DNA of 35,066 bases from Verrucomicrobiota bacterium (lineage in GTDB: Bacteria > Verrucomicrobiota > Verrucomicrobiia > CAIQCK01): assembly GCA_026397915.1 (NCBI GenBank), contig JAPLTX010000041.1:1-35066 (forward strand), written 5' to 3'. Made by a program: the position numbers and the translations under genes. The notes under the pieces are model-generated. The model saw only the letters and a program-made list of their open reading frames with translations. It had not been told where the DNA came from and ran no database searches. Shown here in pieces: positions 15,479 through 24,267 of this stretch. Position 1 is the first letter of the stretch; each line of letters begins with the position of its first letter.

Positions 15479-17431
15479 ATGTCTGAGACGATTCGTATTC
15501 TGTTGATAGATGACGAGGAGGATTTCTATGTCCTGACGCGCGAGCTTCTGGCCGGAATTCCCGGCAACCGTTACGAGGTGGACTGGGCAGGCAGTTATGA
15601 TGCCGCGTTGGGCGTGTTGGAGGCGGACGAGCACGCTGTCTGGTTGGTGGACTACAGGCTGGGCGCGCACGACGGTTTGGAACTGATGCGCGAGGCGATC
15701 AGCCGCGGCAACAAGGCGCCGATGATCTTGATGACCGGCCAGGGTGACCACGAGATTGACATGGCGGCGATGAAGCTCGGCGCGTCGGATTACCTGCCGA
15801 AGGACCACATTGACGCGCGCACGTTGGATCGCTGTATTCGTTACGCGCTTGAGCGCGCTCGCACTCAAGAATCACTGCTGGTCAGCGAAATGCGGTTTCG
15901 CAGCGCCTTCTACGGCGCCGTGCCCGGCATGGCGCTGACCTCGGCGGACGGGCGCTTCCTGCGGGTCAATCGCTCCCTCTGCGACATGCTCGGCTACACG
16001 GTCGCCGAGCTGCTGGGAAAATCGTTTCAGACGGTCGTGCATCCCGACGACTTGCAGGGCAGCCAGAGGTTGTTGGAAACGCTGATGTGCGGCGCGCGGC
16101 CGGCGCAGTTGGAGAAGCGGTTTGTGCACAAGCGCGGCGGCACCGTGTGGACTTACTGGTCTGTCTCGCTGTTGCGCGACCAGCAAGAGGGCGCGTTGTA
16201 TTTCCTCTCGCAAATCCACGATCTAAGCGAGCGCAAGCGAACAGAGGAAGCCCTTCGCCAAAGCGAAGAACTGCTTCACAAAGCCCAGAAGATGGAAGCT
16301 GTCGGTCGGTTGGCTGGCGGTGTCGCGCATGATTTCAACAACATCCTGACGGTCATCAGCGGCTATGCGACGATGCTCTCGAAGAAGCTTGAAGGCAATC
16401 CAACGCTGCGCCGTGAGGCGGACGAAATCCAGGCTTCCGCCGAGCGTGCCGCGACGCTAACGCGCCAACTGCTGGCGCTCAGCCGCAAACAACTGCTCAA
16501 CCCCAAGGTGCTCGACCTGAATACTGTCGTCAGCGGCATCGAAAAGATGTTGCGCCGCCTGATCGGCGAAGACATCGAGTTGCGGATACAGTTGGGTGAG
16601 ACGATCGGCCTTGTGAAAGTGGATCCCGGCCAGATCGAGCAAGTGATCATGAATCTCGCCATCAACGCTCGCGACGCGATGCCGTCGGGCGGCAAGCTGA
16701 CGATTCAAACGGCTGCCATCGCGCAGGACAAGCCAAGCCAACTGAGTGAAGGCGGCATCCCTTCGGGGCATTACACCGGTCTCATTGTCACCGACACTGG
16801 CATCGGCATGAACGAGGAGGTTCGTAGCCATCTGTTCGAGCCGTTCTTCACCACCAAAGGTCGGGATAAAGGCACCGGTTTGGGATTGGCAACTTGCCAC
16901 GGCATTATCAAACAGAGCGGCGGCTATATCCACGTCTATACCGAAGAAGGACATGGCACGGCCTTCAAGATTTACCTGCCTGCGGTCGCTGGAACTGCCG
17001 ATGAAACCAAGCCGGCAGCGGAAGCAGGCATCGTCCAGACTGGCTCGGAGACGGTTTTGTTGGTTGAAGACGAAGACCGCGTGAGGGAATTTGCCGTTCG
17101 GTTGCTGCGCGAAGCGGGCTATGCCGTGCTGGAGGCGCGGAACGGAACCGATGCGTTGCGCGTGCTCCAGGAACAAGCCAGCCGCAAGATTGACATCATG
17201 GTGACGGACGTGATCATGCCGCAGATGGGCGGCAAGGAACTGGCGGATCAACTCAAGCGACTCAGGCCCAACACCCGCATCCTCTTTGTTTCCGGCTATA
17301 CAGGCGACGCGCTCGACAACAGCGGCGTCTTGCAAACGGGCGCGGCATTCTTGGAAAAGCCGTTCTCCGCAGCACGGTTGACGCAAAAGATTCGTGAAGT
17401 GATGGGAAACGGTTCCCCGCGAAAGCGTTGA
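15479..17431 (+). CDS. Hybrid sensor histidine kinase, REC-PAS-HisKA-HATPase-REC
   Basis: 650 residues, no membrane segment, so cytoplasmic. Domains: receiver 1 (about 5-122, phospho-acceptor D58, K108); PAS (about 135-255); HisKA with H284 in LAGGVAHDFNNIL; HATPase (N box NLAINARDAM, G1 DTGIGM, F box EPFFTTK, G2 GTGLGLA, about 385-502); receiver 2 (about 525-643, D577 in TDVIMPQM, K627 in EKPF). The flanking receivers suggest a phosphorelay in which an upstream kinase feeds receiver 1 and the output goes to receiver 2. There is no DNA-binding output domain and no neighbouring regulator gene, so it is an orphan. A G-rich stretch (AAGGGGGG) precedes the ATG. It converges on obgE with a 27-bp gap. 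Confidence 0.93.
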   Translation: MSETIRILLIDDEEDFYVLTRELLAGIPGNRYEVDWAGSYDAALGVLEADEHAVWLVDYRLGAHDGLELMREAISRGNKAPMILMTGQGDHEIDMAAMKLGASDYLPKDHIDARTLDRCIRYALERARTQESLLVSEMRFRSAFYGAVPGMALTSADGRFLRVNRSLCDMLGYTVAELLGKSFQTVVHPDDLQGSQRLLETLMCGARPAQLEKRFVHKRGGTVWTYWSVSLLRDQQEGALYFLSQIHDLSERKRTEEALRQSEELLHKAQKMEAVGRLAGGVAHDFNNILTVISGYATMLSKKLEGNPTLRREADEIQASAERAATLTRQLLALSRKQLLNPKVLDLNTVVSGIEKMLRRLIGEDIELRIQLGETIGLVKVDPGQIEQVIMNLAINARDAMPSGGKLTIQTAAIAQDKPSQLSEGGIPSGHYTGLIVTDTGIGMNEEVRSHLFEPFFTTKGRDKGTGLGLATCHGIIKQSGGYIHVYTEEGHGTAFKIYLPAVAGTADETKPAAEAGIVQTGSETVLLVEDEDRVREFAVRLLREAGYAVLEARNGTDALRVLQEQASRKIDIMVTDVIMPQMGGKELADQLKRLRPNTRILFVSGYTGDALDNSGVLQTGAAFLEKPFSAARLTQKIREVMGNGSPRKR

Positions 17432-17458
17432 GCGCTGACGAGACGCGTTGACGGAGTG

Positions 17459-18562
17459 TCAGACAGTTCGCAGCGACCGCAGCACGTTTTTCAGTTCTTC
17501 CAAGCCGCGGCTTTCGAGCGCGGAGATATCTACGACCTTGCGACGGAAGCTGCGCTTGAACCGCTTCAGGTTCGCGGCGGCGTCGGGCAAATCCATCTTG
17601 TTGGCGACGATCAGCCGCGGCTTCTTCAGCATGGCGGGGTCGTAAAGCTCCAGTTCCTTCAGCAACTTCCGGTAGTCGTCCAGTGGGTCGCGGTTGTCCA
17701 CGCCCGCCATATCCAGCAGCAATAGAAGCAGCCGGCACCGCTCGATGTGGCGCAGGAAATCATGGCCGAGACCGACGTTGTCATGCGCGCCTTCGATCAA
17801 TCCGGGAATGTCCGCGATCGTGAGCGTCCCGTGGTCCTCGAAATAGCTCACACCGACTTGAGGCAGGAGCGTTGTGAAAGGGTAGGGGGCTATCTTCGGA
17901 TGCGCTGCCGTCAACTGGCTCAGCAGCGTGCTCTTGCCTGCGTTGGGATAGCCGACGAGGCCGACGTCCGCGATGATCTTGAGCGTCAGCAAGAAATCGC
18001 CTTCCTCACCGAGTTCGCCTGTCTCGAACTCGCGCGGTGCTTGATGCGTTGACGACGTGAACGTGCAGTTGCCGCGCCCGCCGCGCCCGCCGCGACACAG
18101 CACGATTTGCTGACCGTGCTCGACCATGTCGCCGACAACATCCGTATCTGCTGCCAGCGTGGACGTGACGGTGACGGTTCGTCTGCGCCGCTCAATCTCC
18201 ACATCTGTGCCGCGCAGGTGCGCTTCGCCTTTGACCAGCAGCTTGCAGCCAGCGAGGGGCATGAATTGTAACCGTTTGATGACTGTGCCGCACGGCACCT
18301 TGATAATTAACGGCTGGCGGCTCTTGCCTTGCTTGCGCTTGCCCTCGCCGTGGCCGCCGCGCTCAGCGATCAGGCGCGGTTTGTAGTAGAGGTCCACGAG
18401 GTTGTTCGCGTTCTTGTCGGCGACGAGAATCACATCACCACCGTGGCCGCCGTTGCCGCCGTCGGGTCCGCCTTTCTCGATGAACTTCTCGCGGCGGAAG
18501 CTGACGCAACCGTGGCCGCCGTCGCCGGCCTTTGCGTGGATTTTCTGCTGGTCAATAAACAT
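17459..18562 (-). CDS. obgE: Obg-family GTPase (ribosome assembly), with an inserted segment in the Obg domain
   Basis: 367 residues from the ATG at 18562 (MFIDQQKIHAKAGDGGHGC). An N-terminal glycine-rich Obg domain binds the 50S subunit; the GTPase domain has G1 GYPNAGKST (204-212), switch YPFTTL, G3 DIPGLIEGAH, G4 NKMD (321-324) and G5 SAL. No C-terminal OCT domain. Between VPCGTVI and VVGDMVEHGQ the protein has about 46 residues (96-141, containing GCKLLVKGEAHLRGTD and ERRRRTVTVTST) where E. coli has about six. The frame is clean, so this is a true insertion. Order rplU-rpmA-obgE is the common bacterial one. The start codon directly abuts a terminator-like hairpin and no Shine-Dalgarno is evident. 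Confidence 0.95.
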   Translation of the reverse strand: MFIDQQKIHAKAGDGGHGCVSFRREKFIEKGGPDGGNGGHGGDVILVADKNANNLVDLYYKPRLIAERGGHGEGKRKQGKSRQPLIIKVPCGTVIKRLQFMPLAGCKLLVKGEAHLRGTDVEIERRRRTVTVTSTLAADTDVVGDMVEHGQQIVLCRGGRGGRGNCTFTSSTHQAPREFETGELGEEGDFLLTLKIIADVGLVGYPNAGKSTLLSQLTAAHPKIAPYPFTTLLPQVGVSYFEDHGTLTIADIPGLIEGAHDNVGLGHDFLRHIERCRLLLLLLDMAGVDNRDPLDDYRKLLKELELYDPAMLKKPRLIVANKMDLPDAAANLKRFKRSFRRKVVDISALESRGLEELKNVLRSLRTV

Positions 18563-18597
18563 AAACAAAAGGGCCGCCGCGTTGTGCGCGACGGCCC
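18563..18597 (-). terminator. Terminator-like hairpin between rpmA and obgE
   Basis: On the minus strand AGGGCCGTCGCG pairs with CGCGGCGGCCC (18571-18597) around a short loop and is followed by TTTTGTTT (18563-18570). This has the form of an intrinsic terminator or attenuator. It lies 22 nt after the rpmA stop and ends exactly at the obgE start codon. Confidence 0.65.
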
Positions 18598-18619
18598 TGC
18601 GCAATAAAATGAAACCGGG

Positions 18620-18895
18620 TTACTTCGTAGCAGCAGCTTCGGCCGGTTCGGGGAGCGGCACCACGCTGATGCGCTTGCCGGTCTTCTCATACAGCACCGT
18701 GCCGTCCACCGTCGCGTAGATGGTCCAGTCGCGACCGACGCCGACGTTCTCGCCGGCGTTGAACTTGCTGCCGCGCTGGCGCATGATGATGCTGCCTGCG
18801 GTGACGAACTCGCCGCCCGACGCCTTCACGCCGAGCCGTTTGCTGACGCTGTCGCGTCCGTTGCGAACGCTGCCTTGTCCTTTTTTATGTGCCAT
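18620..18895 (-). CDS. rpmA: 50S ribosomal protein L27
   Basis: 91 residues. L27 lies at the peptidyl-transferase centre of the 50S subunit. The sequence starts [20 protein letters not shown] and continues [20 protein letters not shown], close to the family consensus, with the N-terminal basic arm intact and no cleavable leader. The C-terminal tail [10 protein letters not shown] is extended. It is 22 bp downstream of rplU and upstream of obgE. Confidence 0.96.
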   Translation of the reverse strand: MAHKKGQGSVRNGRDSVSKRLGVKASGGEFVTAGSIIMRQRGSKFNAGENVGVGRDWTIYATVDGTVLYEKTGKRISVVPLPEPAEAAATK

Positions 18896-18917
18896 GGAAA
18901 AATCTCCGTGCCCGCGC

Positions 18918-19229
18918 CTACGCCTGGATGTTCTTGATCTTCACGACGGTCAAATCCTGCCGATGACCGATCGTGCGGTGATAACCTTCGGTCCGGCGCA
19001 TCTTGAAGGCGATGACCTTCTTCCCGCGCTTGTGTTCCACCACATCGGCGGTGACCTTCGCGCCCGCAACTGTTGGCTGGCCAAATTTGACCTTGTCGCC
19101 GTCGGCTACCAGTAGGACTTTGTCAAAAGTGACCTCCTGGCCCTTCTCGGCCTCCAACAGCTCGATTTCGAGCGTGTCGCCTGCTTCTACCCGATATTGT
19201 TTGCTACCTGTTTCGACTACAGCATACAT
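18918..19229 (-). CDS. rplU: 50S ribosomal protein L21
   Basis: 103 residues, the usual length. L21 binds 23S rRNA together with L20. It starts [20 protein letters not shown] and has the family motif [19 protein letters not shown] near the C-terminus. It is the first gene of the rplU-rpmA-obgE group; a promoter-like sequence is 32 bp upstream. Confidence 0.96.
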   Translation of the reverse strand: MYAVVETGSKQYRVEAGDTLEIELLEAEKGQEVTFDKVLLVADGDKVKFGQPTVAGAKVTADVVEHKRGKKVIAFKMRRTEGYHRTIGHRQDLTVVKIKNIQA

Positions 19230-19260
19230 GATGATTTTGCCTTCGTTAAAGGCCGGACAA

Positions 19261-19287
19261 ACTATAGAAGCGCCGCAGCGGTGTCAA
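19261..19287 (-). promoter_or_regulatory. Putative sigma70-type promoter of rplU-rpmA-obgE
   Basis: On the minus strand a perfect -35 TTGACA (19287-19282) and a -10 TATAGT (19266-19261) are separated by 15 bp, shorter than the ideal 17. The -35 overlaps the 3' end of the NicO-type gene. Position before a ribosomal protein operon supports the call; spacing weakens it. Confidence 0.45.
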
Positions 19288-19958
19288 TGGTGGATTTCCG
19301 CAATCACCTGCACCGCCGAAACCAGCCCCATCAGCAGCACCAACGCCGCACTTACCAGCGGCAGCCGCCGCGTCCAACCTCGTGCAGCCAAATGCCCCGC
19401 CGCGCGCCTCGCCACCAGGCTCAGCCCCAGCACCGCCAGCCCCAAACCGCAGCTAAATGCCATCAAAACCCCGCCCGCCGCCAGAAAATCCCGCTGCGCG
19501 GTCATCTGAAGCAACACCGCCCATCCGTTCGCGCAAGGCACCAGACTGCCGGAAACGCCCAAAACCCAAACCTGACCGAGCGACTTCGCGTGTGTCTCCT
19601 CCGCGTGATGGTGATGATGATGCGCGTCGAGATGGCAACACTCGTCGCCAGGCGTTCCCCAATTCCGGCGAAGCATCCACAACCCAAGCACGATCATCAT
19701 CGCTGCCGCCACGGTTTCCATGGAATGCTCCAACAACTCCGGCGGCGCCTGGGTCCGGGCAAACCACGCCACCGACGCCAGCGCCACCAGCATGAACGTG
19801 TGGGTTACCGTCAGCGTCAGCGCCATCCAGAACGCGTGACTCGCCGGCCGCCGCACGTCCAGAAAATACCCCGCGATCAACGCGCGGCTGTGCCCGAAGA
19901 GACTGTCCAGCAGTCCCAGTGTGAACGCGGTCACTAGATTGATCGGCGCGCTATCCAT
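19284..19958 (-). CDS. NicO/RcnA-like nickel-cobalt (or related metal) exporter
   Basis: 224 residues, about six membrane segments. LLDSLFGHSRALIAGYFLDV (residues 17-35) and MALTLTVTHTFMLVAL (45-60) match the paired motifs of the NicO family, and a cytoplasmic loop holds a His run (113-118, in HLDAHHHHHHAEETH). Members export Ni or Co, or act as sulfite or permease-like transporters. The His loop suggests metal handling; direction of transport is inferred from family only. It is upstream of rplU on the same strand but likely a separate unit. Confidence 0.78.
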   Translation of the reverse strand: MDSAPINLVTAFTLGLLDSLFGHSRALIAGYFLDVRRPASHAFWMALTLTVTHTFMLVALASVAWFARTQAPPELLEHSMETVAAAMMIVLGLWMLRRNWGTPGDECCHLDAHHHHHHAEETHAKSLGQVWVLGVSGSLVPCANGWAVLLQMTAQRDFLAAGGVLMAFSCGLGLAVLGLSLVARRAAGHLAARGWTRRLPLVSAALVLLMGLVSAVQVIAEIHH

Positions 19959-20127
19959 GACAATAATTTGAAGCGGCCACTCTCGCCGAAAGGGCAGGGG
20001 ATGTCAACGGGCGGGCGTATGTGCGGGCACGGTGCGATGGAGCACGCGGGGAAAATCGAACTTCGTATTGGCATTGGCGCACGGTTGCTGTAATTTCCGC
20101 CGCGAAGCAACTGAGATTCGAGCCGCC

Positions 20128-20595
20128 ATGCAAACGAACGCGAAGACGACCGAAGCGATGAGGGGACCAAAGGTGCGCCATTTCTCCGTATTTCTCCCGA
20201 ACCGCGTCGGCGCGCTGATGGAACTGACCAAGGCCCTCGGCGAGGCCAATGTCCATATCTGCGGCCTCGATGTCATCAACACCGCCGACTCCGCCGTTCT
20301 GCGCATGGTCGTGGACGATCCTGGCCGCTGCAAAGATGTGCTGGCACAGAAGAACTTCGCCGCAACCGAGAGTGACGCGATTGTTGTGGAACTGCCGCAA
20401 GGACCAGAGAAGCTCGCCGCCGTATTGAGCATTCTGCTCACCGCCGAGATCAACATCGAGTTCACCTACTCGCTCATGATCCGCCCGCGCGGCAAGGCGG
20501 TCTTGTTGTTGCACGTTGAAGACGAAGACTTCGCGATCGAGATGCTGGCAAAGGCGGGCGTCGCAGTCCTCGGCCAATCAGATATTTCCCGGTGA
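20128..20595 (+). CDS. Double ACT-domain protein
   Basis: 155 residues from the ATG at 20128 (MQTNAKTTEAMRGPKVRHFS); a second ATG at 20158 is possible. Two ACT folds in tandem: residues about 17-80 (FSVFLPNRVGALMELTKALG ... GLDVINTADSAVLRM) and about 90-150 (VELPQGPEKLAAVLSILLTA ... IRPRGKAVLLLHVED). ACT domains bind amino acids and regulate metabolism. No catalytic domain is attached, so this is a stand-alone sensor of unknown partner. Upstream frames to 20032 are not supported. Confidence 0.8.
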   Translation: MQTNAKTTEAMRGPKVRHFSVFLPNRVGALMELTKALGEANVHICGLDVINTADSAVLRMVVDDPGRCKDVLAQKNFAATESDAIVVELPQGPEKLAAVLSILLTAEINIEFTYSLMIRPRGKAVLLLHVEDEDFAIEMLAKAGVAVLGQSDISR

Positions 20596-20740
20596 GACCT
20601 CGCGGGTAACCGCGTCCTCCGCGCGGAAATTCATCGCGGCGAATGTTCTCGACGCAGCGGGAGCGAAGGACCAATCTGCGCGCGTCGAACATGACGACGA
20701 CAACATGTGAAGTGGAAATTTATCGGACACACCTCGCGAC

Positions 20741-20919
20741 ATGACTCAATTCATGCGCAATCACAAGAAGCTCACGGTAGCCATCGCGATTGTCGGAATC
20801 TTCCTGGCATGGTTGCCCACGTGAAGCGCAAGTTTGGTCGTGACGTGTTCAAGGAGTGTGCCGAAGATGCAGAAAAGGCCTGCTTGGAGCGCGGAAGAGA
20901 AACTGCAGAAACGGAGTGA
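20741..20919 (+). pseudogene. Small membrane-anchored protein, apparently frameshifted
   Basis: Frame 1 gives MTQFMRNHKKLTVAIAIVGI then FLAWLPT and a stop at 20822. It is a basic N-terminus plus a membrane anchor or signal. A different frame continues with HVKRKFGRDVFKECAEDAEK and reaches a stop at 20917-20919. Joined, they make a plausible protein of about 58 residues, suggesting a single indel near 20815. It could also be two unrelated frames or a sequence error. Confidence 0.35.
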
Positions 20920-20925
20920 TCTATC

Positions 20926-21178
20926 ATGACACCCAATCCCTTCCTTGGCCGGCATCGGTGTGCTGCTCTGGGTGATGGCAACCGACGTGGTGCAATACCG
21001 GCCGCTGGTGATCGCCACAAGCGCGATCTATCTGGTCGGCGGTCCTGCGTTCTATTTCATTGATGCCATTGCCGGGTTGCCGCGCTGGTGGTGTCTCATG
21101 GACAGCGTGTCCTGCTTGTTGGCGGGTGGCGTCCTACTCGCACTCTGTCTGTTGTCCTCGCGCAACGTCCCCAGTTGA
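20926..21178 (+). pseudogene. Small hydrophobic membrane protein, apparently frameshifted at its start
   Basis: The long frame (from a TTG at 20945) encodes AGIGVLLWVMATDVVQYRPL ... GGPAFYFIDAIAGLPRWWCL ... SCLLAGGVLLALCLLSS, with three or four membrane segments, resembling small conserved hypothetical membrane proteins. The only ATG (20926, MTPNPFL) is one base out of frame with it. Either the gene starts at TTG without a ribosome site, or a 1-bp indel has broken it. Together with 20741-20919 it marks a decayed stretch. Confidence 0.5.
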
Positions 21179-21197
21179 CCCGCCAAATGGCGCGCAG

Positions 21198-21392
21198 TTA
21201 GGAACTGGCAGCCGTTGGCGCGGTTGACGGGACGTTGTTCGCCGATATTTGTTGTTGGGTGTTATCAAAAACGCTGGTGGTCTTGGTGCCTACGGCCTTT
21301 ACAACCAGAATTGCCAAAATTGCGATGAGCGCAAGCACAAGCCCATACTCCACAAGCGATTGACCTTTAGTGTTTTGCTTTCGAATTAGCAT
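21198..21392 (-). CDS. Flp/Fap-type (type IVb) pilin
   Basis: 64 residues. A short basic leader (MLIRKQNTKGQ) precedes SLVEYGLVLALIAILAILVV, the type IVb pilin signature with the conserved glutamate (E15) after the prepilin peptidase site. Such pilins build Flp/Tad adhesion fibres. No tad assembly genes are in the window, so it is an orphan pilin here; neighbours on both sides are on the opposite strand. Confidence 0.85.
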   Translation of the reverse strand: MLIRKQNTKGQSLVEYGLVLALIAILAILVVKAVGTKTTSVFDNTQQQISANNVPSTAPTAASS

Positions 21393-21596
21393 TATCGGCC
21401 CTCCAATACGAATATGAATGAACCAACCTGTTCATGCGGGAGCTTAGTTACCCTCCTGCAATAGGGCAAGTCAGGGAAAACAGAAGCACGGAAGCCGCAA
21501 GACTTGAACAGGGGCGCGGCCAACCAGTTCTAGACTGTGGGATGGGTATCTGCCGGCCTTGACTTGGAGGGAAGGTTTGGCAAGCTGGCGGGACTG

Positions 21597-22817
21597 ATGA
21601 AGCGTGTTTTGCAACTGACAATGCTGTGGCTGCTGGTCGCAAGCTCCGCGCTGCTTTGGAGGCTGGGGGCGCAGGAAGCTGGTGCGGTAGCGGCGGAGAA
21701 GGCCCCGGCGAAGCAGGCGTCGTTGGAGCGCGAGGTGGAGCAGGGGAGGGGACTGAAGTTTTTGCGGCCGGTGGCGTATGGTTCGATGAAGAGCGCGGAG
21801 TTCAAGGGCTTCCTGAAAAAGAAAATCCGGGGCGAATACACGCCGCAGGAGATTCGCGATTACTCGCGGGCGCTGGGGATGATCGGGCTGGTGCCGGAGG
21901 GCGTGGACTTCGAGGCGAAGGTGATGGAGGTGATGGACGAGCAGGTGGCGGCGTTTTACGACCAGGACGCAGGCCTGCTCTACACGTTCGCAGACTCGCC
22001 ACTGCAAGGAAACCTGAAGCTGATGATCCTGGCGCATGAACTGACGCACGCGTTGCAGGACCAGCATTTTCATCTCAGCCGCTGGCCGCTGAAGCGCAAG
22101 GACAACGACGACTTGGTGTCGGCACACCTGGCGGCGCTGGAAGGCGATGCGACGATAGTGATGGAGAAGGTTTACAAGCGGGCGTCGAAGTTGAGGACTG
22201 CACTGAACGATCTCGGAAACGCATTGGAGCAGGACTCGGGCAAGTTGCAGCGCGCGCCGCGTTACTTCCGTGACATGTTGTTGTTTCCGTATCAGGAAGG
22301 GCGGGCGTTCATCGAGGAGCTGGACCGGATGGGCGGGCCGGAACTGGTGAACCGCGCGTTTCGGACGCCGCCGGTGACGACCGCACAAATTTTACACCCG
22401 AAGAAGTTCCATCCGAAATCCGAGGGGCCGCTGCCGAGCCTTCCCGATGCGACGAGCGAACCGGGATGGCGGCTGTTGTCAAGGAACACGGTGGGAGAGT
22501 TTGGCGTGATCGTGTTGCTGCGGCAGTTCGATCACGAGTCGGATGCGGCAGCAGTGGCGGAGGGTTGGCGCGGCGACGGCTATGTGGCGTTTGAGACGAA
22601 CGGCGGCAACGGTTTGTTGCGCTGGCGCAGTGAGTGGGGGTCGCCGGACGCGGCGAAGCGGTTTGCGGACGCCTACCGGGATGTGGTAACGAAGAGGAAC
22701 ACGCATCGGCAGCCGGCATTGGTGCTGGAGCTGAAGGAGAGCAGTTCGCGCGTGGACGTGACGCTCCGGGTGCCGGCAGCCGCCGGCGACAAACAGAGCG
22801 CCGTCGGCACGAAATAA
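21597..22817 (+). CDS. Secreted or anchored zinc metallopeptidase-like protein (HEXXH)
   Basis: 406 residues from the ATG at 21597, which begins a signal peptide or anchor (MKRVLQLTMLWLLVASSALL). Upstream frame to 21537 is not supported. The zinc motif HELTH (147-151) followed by E182 in LEGDAT is a gluzincin-like arrangement. The protein should act outside the cytoplasm; substrate is unknown. Its stop is directly followed by the glgA start (TAA-ATG, no gap), so the two are probably cotranscribed. Confidence 0.72.
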   Translation: MKRVLQLTMLWLLVASSALLWRLGAQEAGAVAAEKAPAKQASLEREVEQGRGLKFLRPVAYGSMKSAEFKGFLKKKIRGEYTPQEIRDYSRALGMIGLVPEGVDFEAKVMEVMDEQVAAFYDQDAGLLYTFADSPLQGNLKLMILAHELTHALQDQHFHLSRWPLKRKDNDDLVSAHLAALEGDATIVMEKVYKRASKLRTALNDLGNALEQDSGKLQRAPRYFRDMLLFPYQEGRAFIEELDRMGGPELVNRAFRTPPVTTAQILHPKKFHPKSEGPLPSLPDATSEPGWRLLSRNTVGEFGVIVLLRQFDHESDAAAVAEGWRGDGYVAFETNGGNGLLRWRSEWGSPDAAKRFADAYRDVVTKRNTHRQPALVLELKESSSRVDVTLRVPAAAGDKQSAVGTK

Positions 22818-24251
22818 ATGAGAATCATCATTGTCGGCAGTGAAATGACGCCATTCGTCAAGACCGGCGGTTTGGCGGACGTCATCGGCGCGTTGTCGCG
22901 CGAGCTGGCTGCGCTGGGCCATGAGGTGGTGACGTTCCTGCCGCTGTATCGCGCGCTCAAGGACAAGGTCGCTGCCGCGCAGTGCGTGTCGAACAACATC
23001 CGCGTGCCGCTCGGCGGACGGAGCATGGTCGGCGCGATTTACGAATTGCAATTGGCGGAGCGGCAACGCGTGGTGTTCGTGCGGCAGGACGAGTTGTTTG
23101 ACCGCGCAGGGCTTTACGGCGAGGCCGACCGCGATTACGTGGACAACGCGGCACGTTACCTGTTTTTCTCGAAGGCGGTCGTGGCGAGCATCCCCGCGCT
23201 GCGGTTTGTGCCGGACGTGCTGCACGCGCACGACTGGCAGGCGGCATTTGTGCCGCTCTGGTGGTCGCGGATGTTGGCGCCGGCGTGGCGGCTGCGGACG
23301 GTGTTCACGATTCACAACCTCGCTTACCAAGGCTTGTTCCCGCGGGACCAATTCGATCTGACGAATCTGCCGGCGGATTATTTTGGCGTGAAGGGGTTGG
23401 AGTTTTACGGTCAGCTCAACCTGCTGAAAGCAGGCATTCTCTACAGCGATGTGCTGACGGCGGTGAGCCAGCATTACGCCGAGGAGATTCAGACCAAGGA
23501 ATACGGTTGCGGCCTCGAAGGGTTGTTGAGGTCGTGTCATGGCAAGCTGCACGGCGTGCTGAACGGTGCGGATTACACGGCGTGGAACCCGCGAACCGAC
23601 CGATACATCACGGCAAACTACGACAACCACAGCCTTGCCAACAAAGTCACTTGCAAGCGCGCGCTGCTCGAGACGTTGAAACTGCCCGTCGAACGGGCTT
23701 GGGCGCCGGTGATTGGCATGGTGTCGCGCATCGTTGAGCAGAAGGGTTGCGACCTTGTCGCGGAGGCGGTGCCGCAAATCGTGATGATGGGTGCGAGCTT
23801 GGCCATCCTCGGTGCCGGTGATCCGAAACTGGAGAGGCAGTTGCGGAAGCTCGCGGAGCGTTATCCGACGCGACTGGGGTTGAAAATTGGCTTTGACGAG
23901 GCGCTGGCTCACCAGATTGAGGCGGGGGCGGATATGTTCCTCATGCCATCGCGGTTCGAGCCATGCGGCCTGAATCAAATGTATTCGCTGCGTTACGGCA
24001 CAGTGCCCATCGTGCGCGCCACGGGTGGCTTGGCCGACACGGTGGAGCCATACAATCCGGGCACGCAAACAGGCAACGGATTTTCGTTCGACGACTGCAC
24101 GCCGGAGACGATGCTCGCGGCAGTGGCACGCGCGCTCGAGACCTACCGCCAGCGGCAACATTGGGTCCGCGTCATTCAGAACGCAATGGCCTGTGATTTC
24201 TCATGGCGCAAGAGCGCCCAGCAATATCTGAGCTTGTATCAAGCGACCTGA
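22818..24251 (+). CDS. glgA: glycogen synthase (ADP-glucose type)
   Basis: 477 residues, GT5 family. GlgA extends alpha-1,4-glucan chains from ADP-glucose. The ADP-glucose motif KTGGLAD is at residues 15-21, HDWQAAFVPL and TIHNLAYQGLF follow, and the C-terminal donor site SRFEPCGLNQMYSLRYGTVP with ATGGLADTV is intact. It starts at 22818 immediately after the preceding stop. galT is 16 bp downstream, and a GH57 enzyme is encoded further along, together suggesting alpha-glucan storage and use. Confidence 0.96.
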   Translation: MRIIIVGSEMTPFVKTGGLADVIGALSRELAALGHEVVTFLPLYRALKDKVAAAQCVSNNIRVPLGGRSMVGAIYELQLAERQRVVFVRQDELFDRAGLYGEADRDYVDNAARYLFFSKAVVASIPALRFVPDVLHAHDWQAAFVPLWWSRMLAPAWRLRTVFTIHNLAYQGLFPRDQFDLTNLPADYFGVKGLEFYGQLNLLKAGILYSDVLTAVSQHYAEEIQTKEYGCGLEGLLRSCHGKLHGVLNGADYTAWNPRTDRYITANYDNHSLANKVTCKRALLETLKLPVERAWAPVIGMVSRIVEQKGCDLVAEAVPQIVMMGASLAILGAGDPKLERQLRKLAERYPTRLGLKIGFDEALAHQIEAGADMFLMPSRFEPCGLNQMYSLRYGTVPIVRATGGLADTVEPYNPGTQTGNGFSFDDCTPETMLAAVARALETYRQRQHWVRVIQNAMACDFSWRKSAQQYLSLYQAT

Positions 24252-24267
24252 CGGAGAAATATCTGCC

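Noticed and set aside
15205..15486. 93-codon plus-strand frame before the hybrid kinase
   Set aside because: Overlaps the kinase start, has no resemblance to a family and no ribosome site.
22479..24161. 560-codon minus-strand open frame opposite glgA
   Set aside because: Antisense shadow; His/Arg-rich composition typical of reversed GC-rich codons and no domain.
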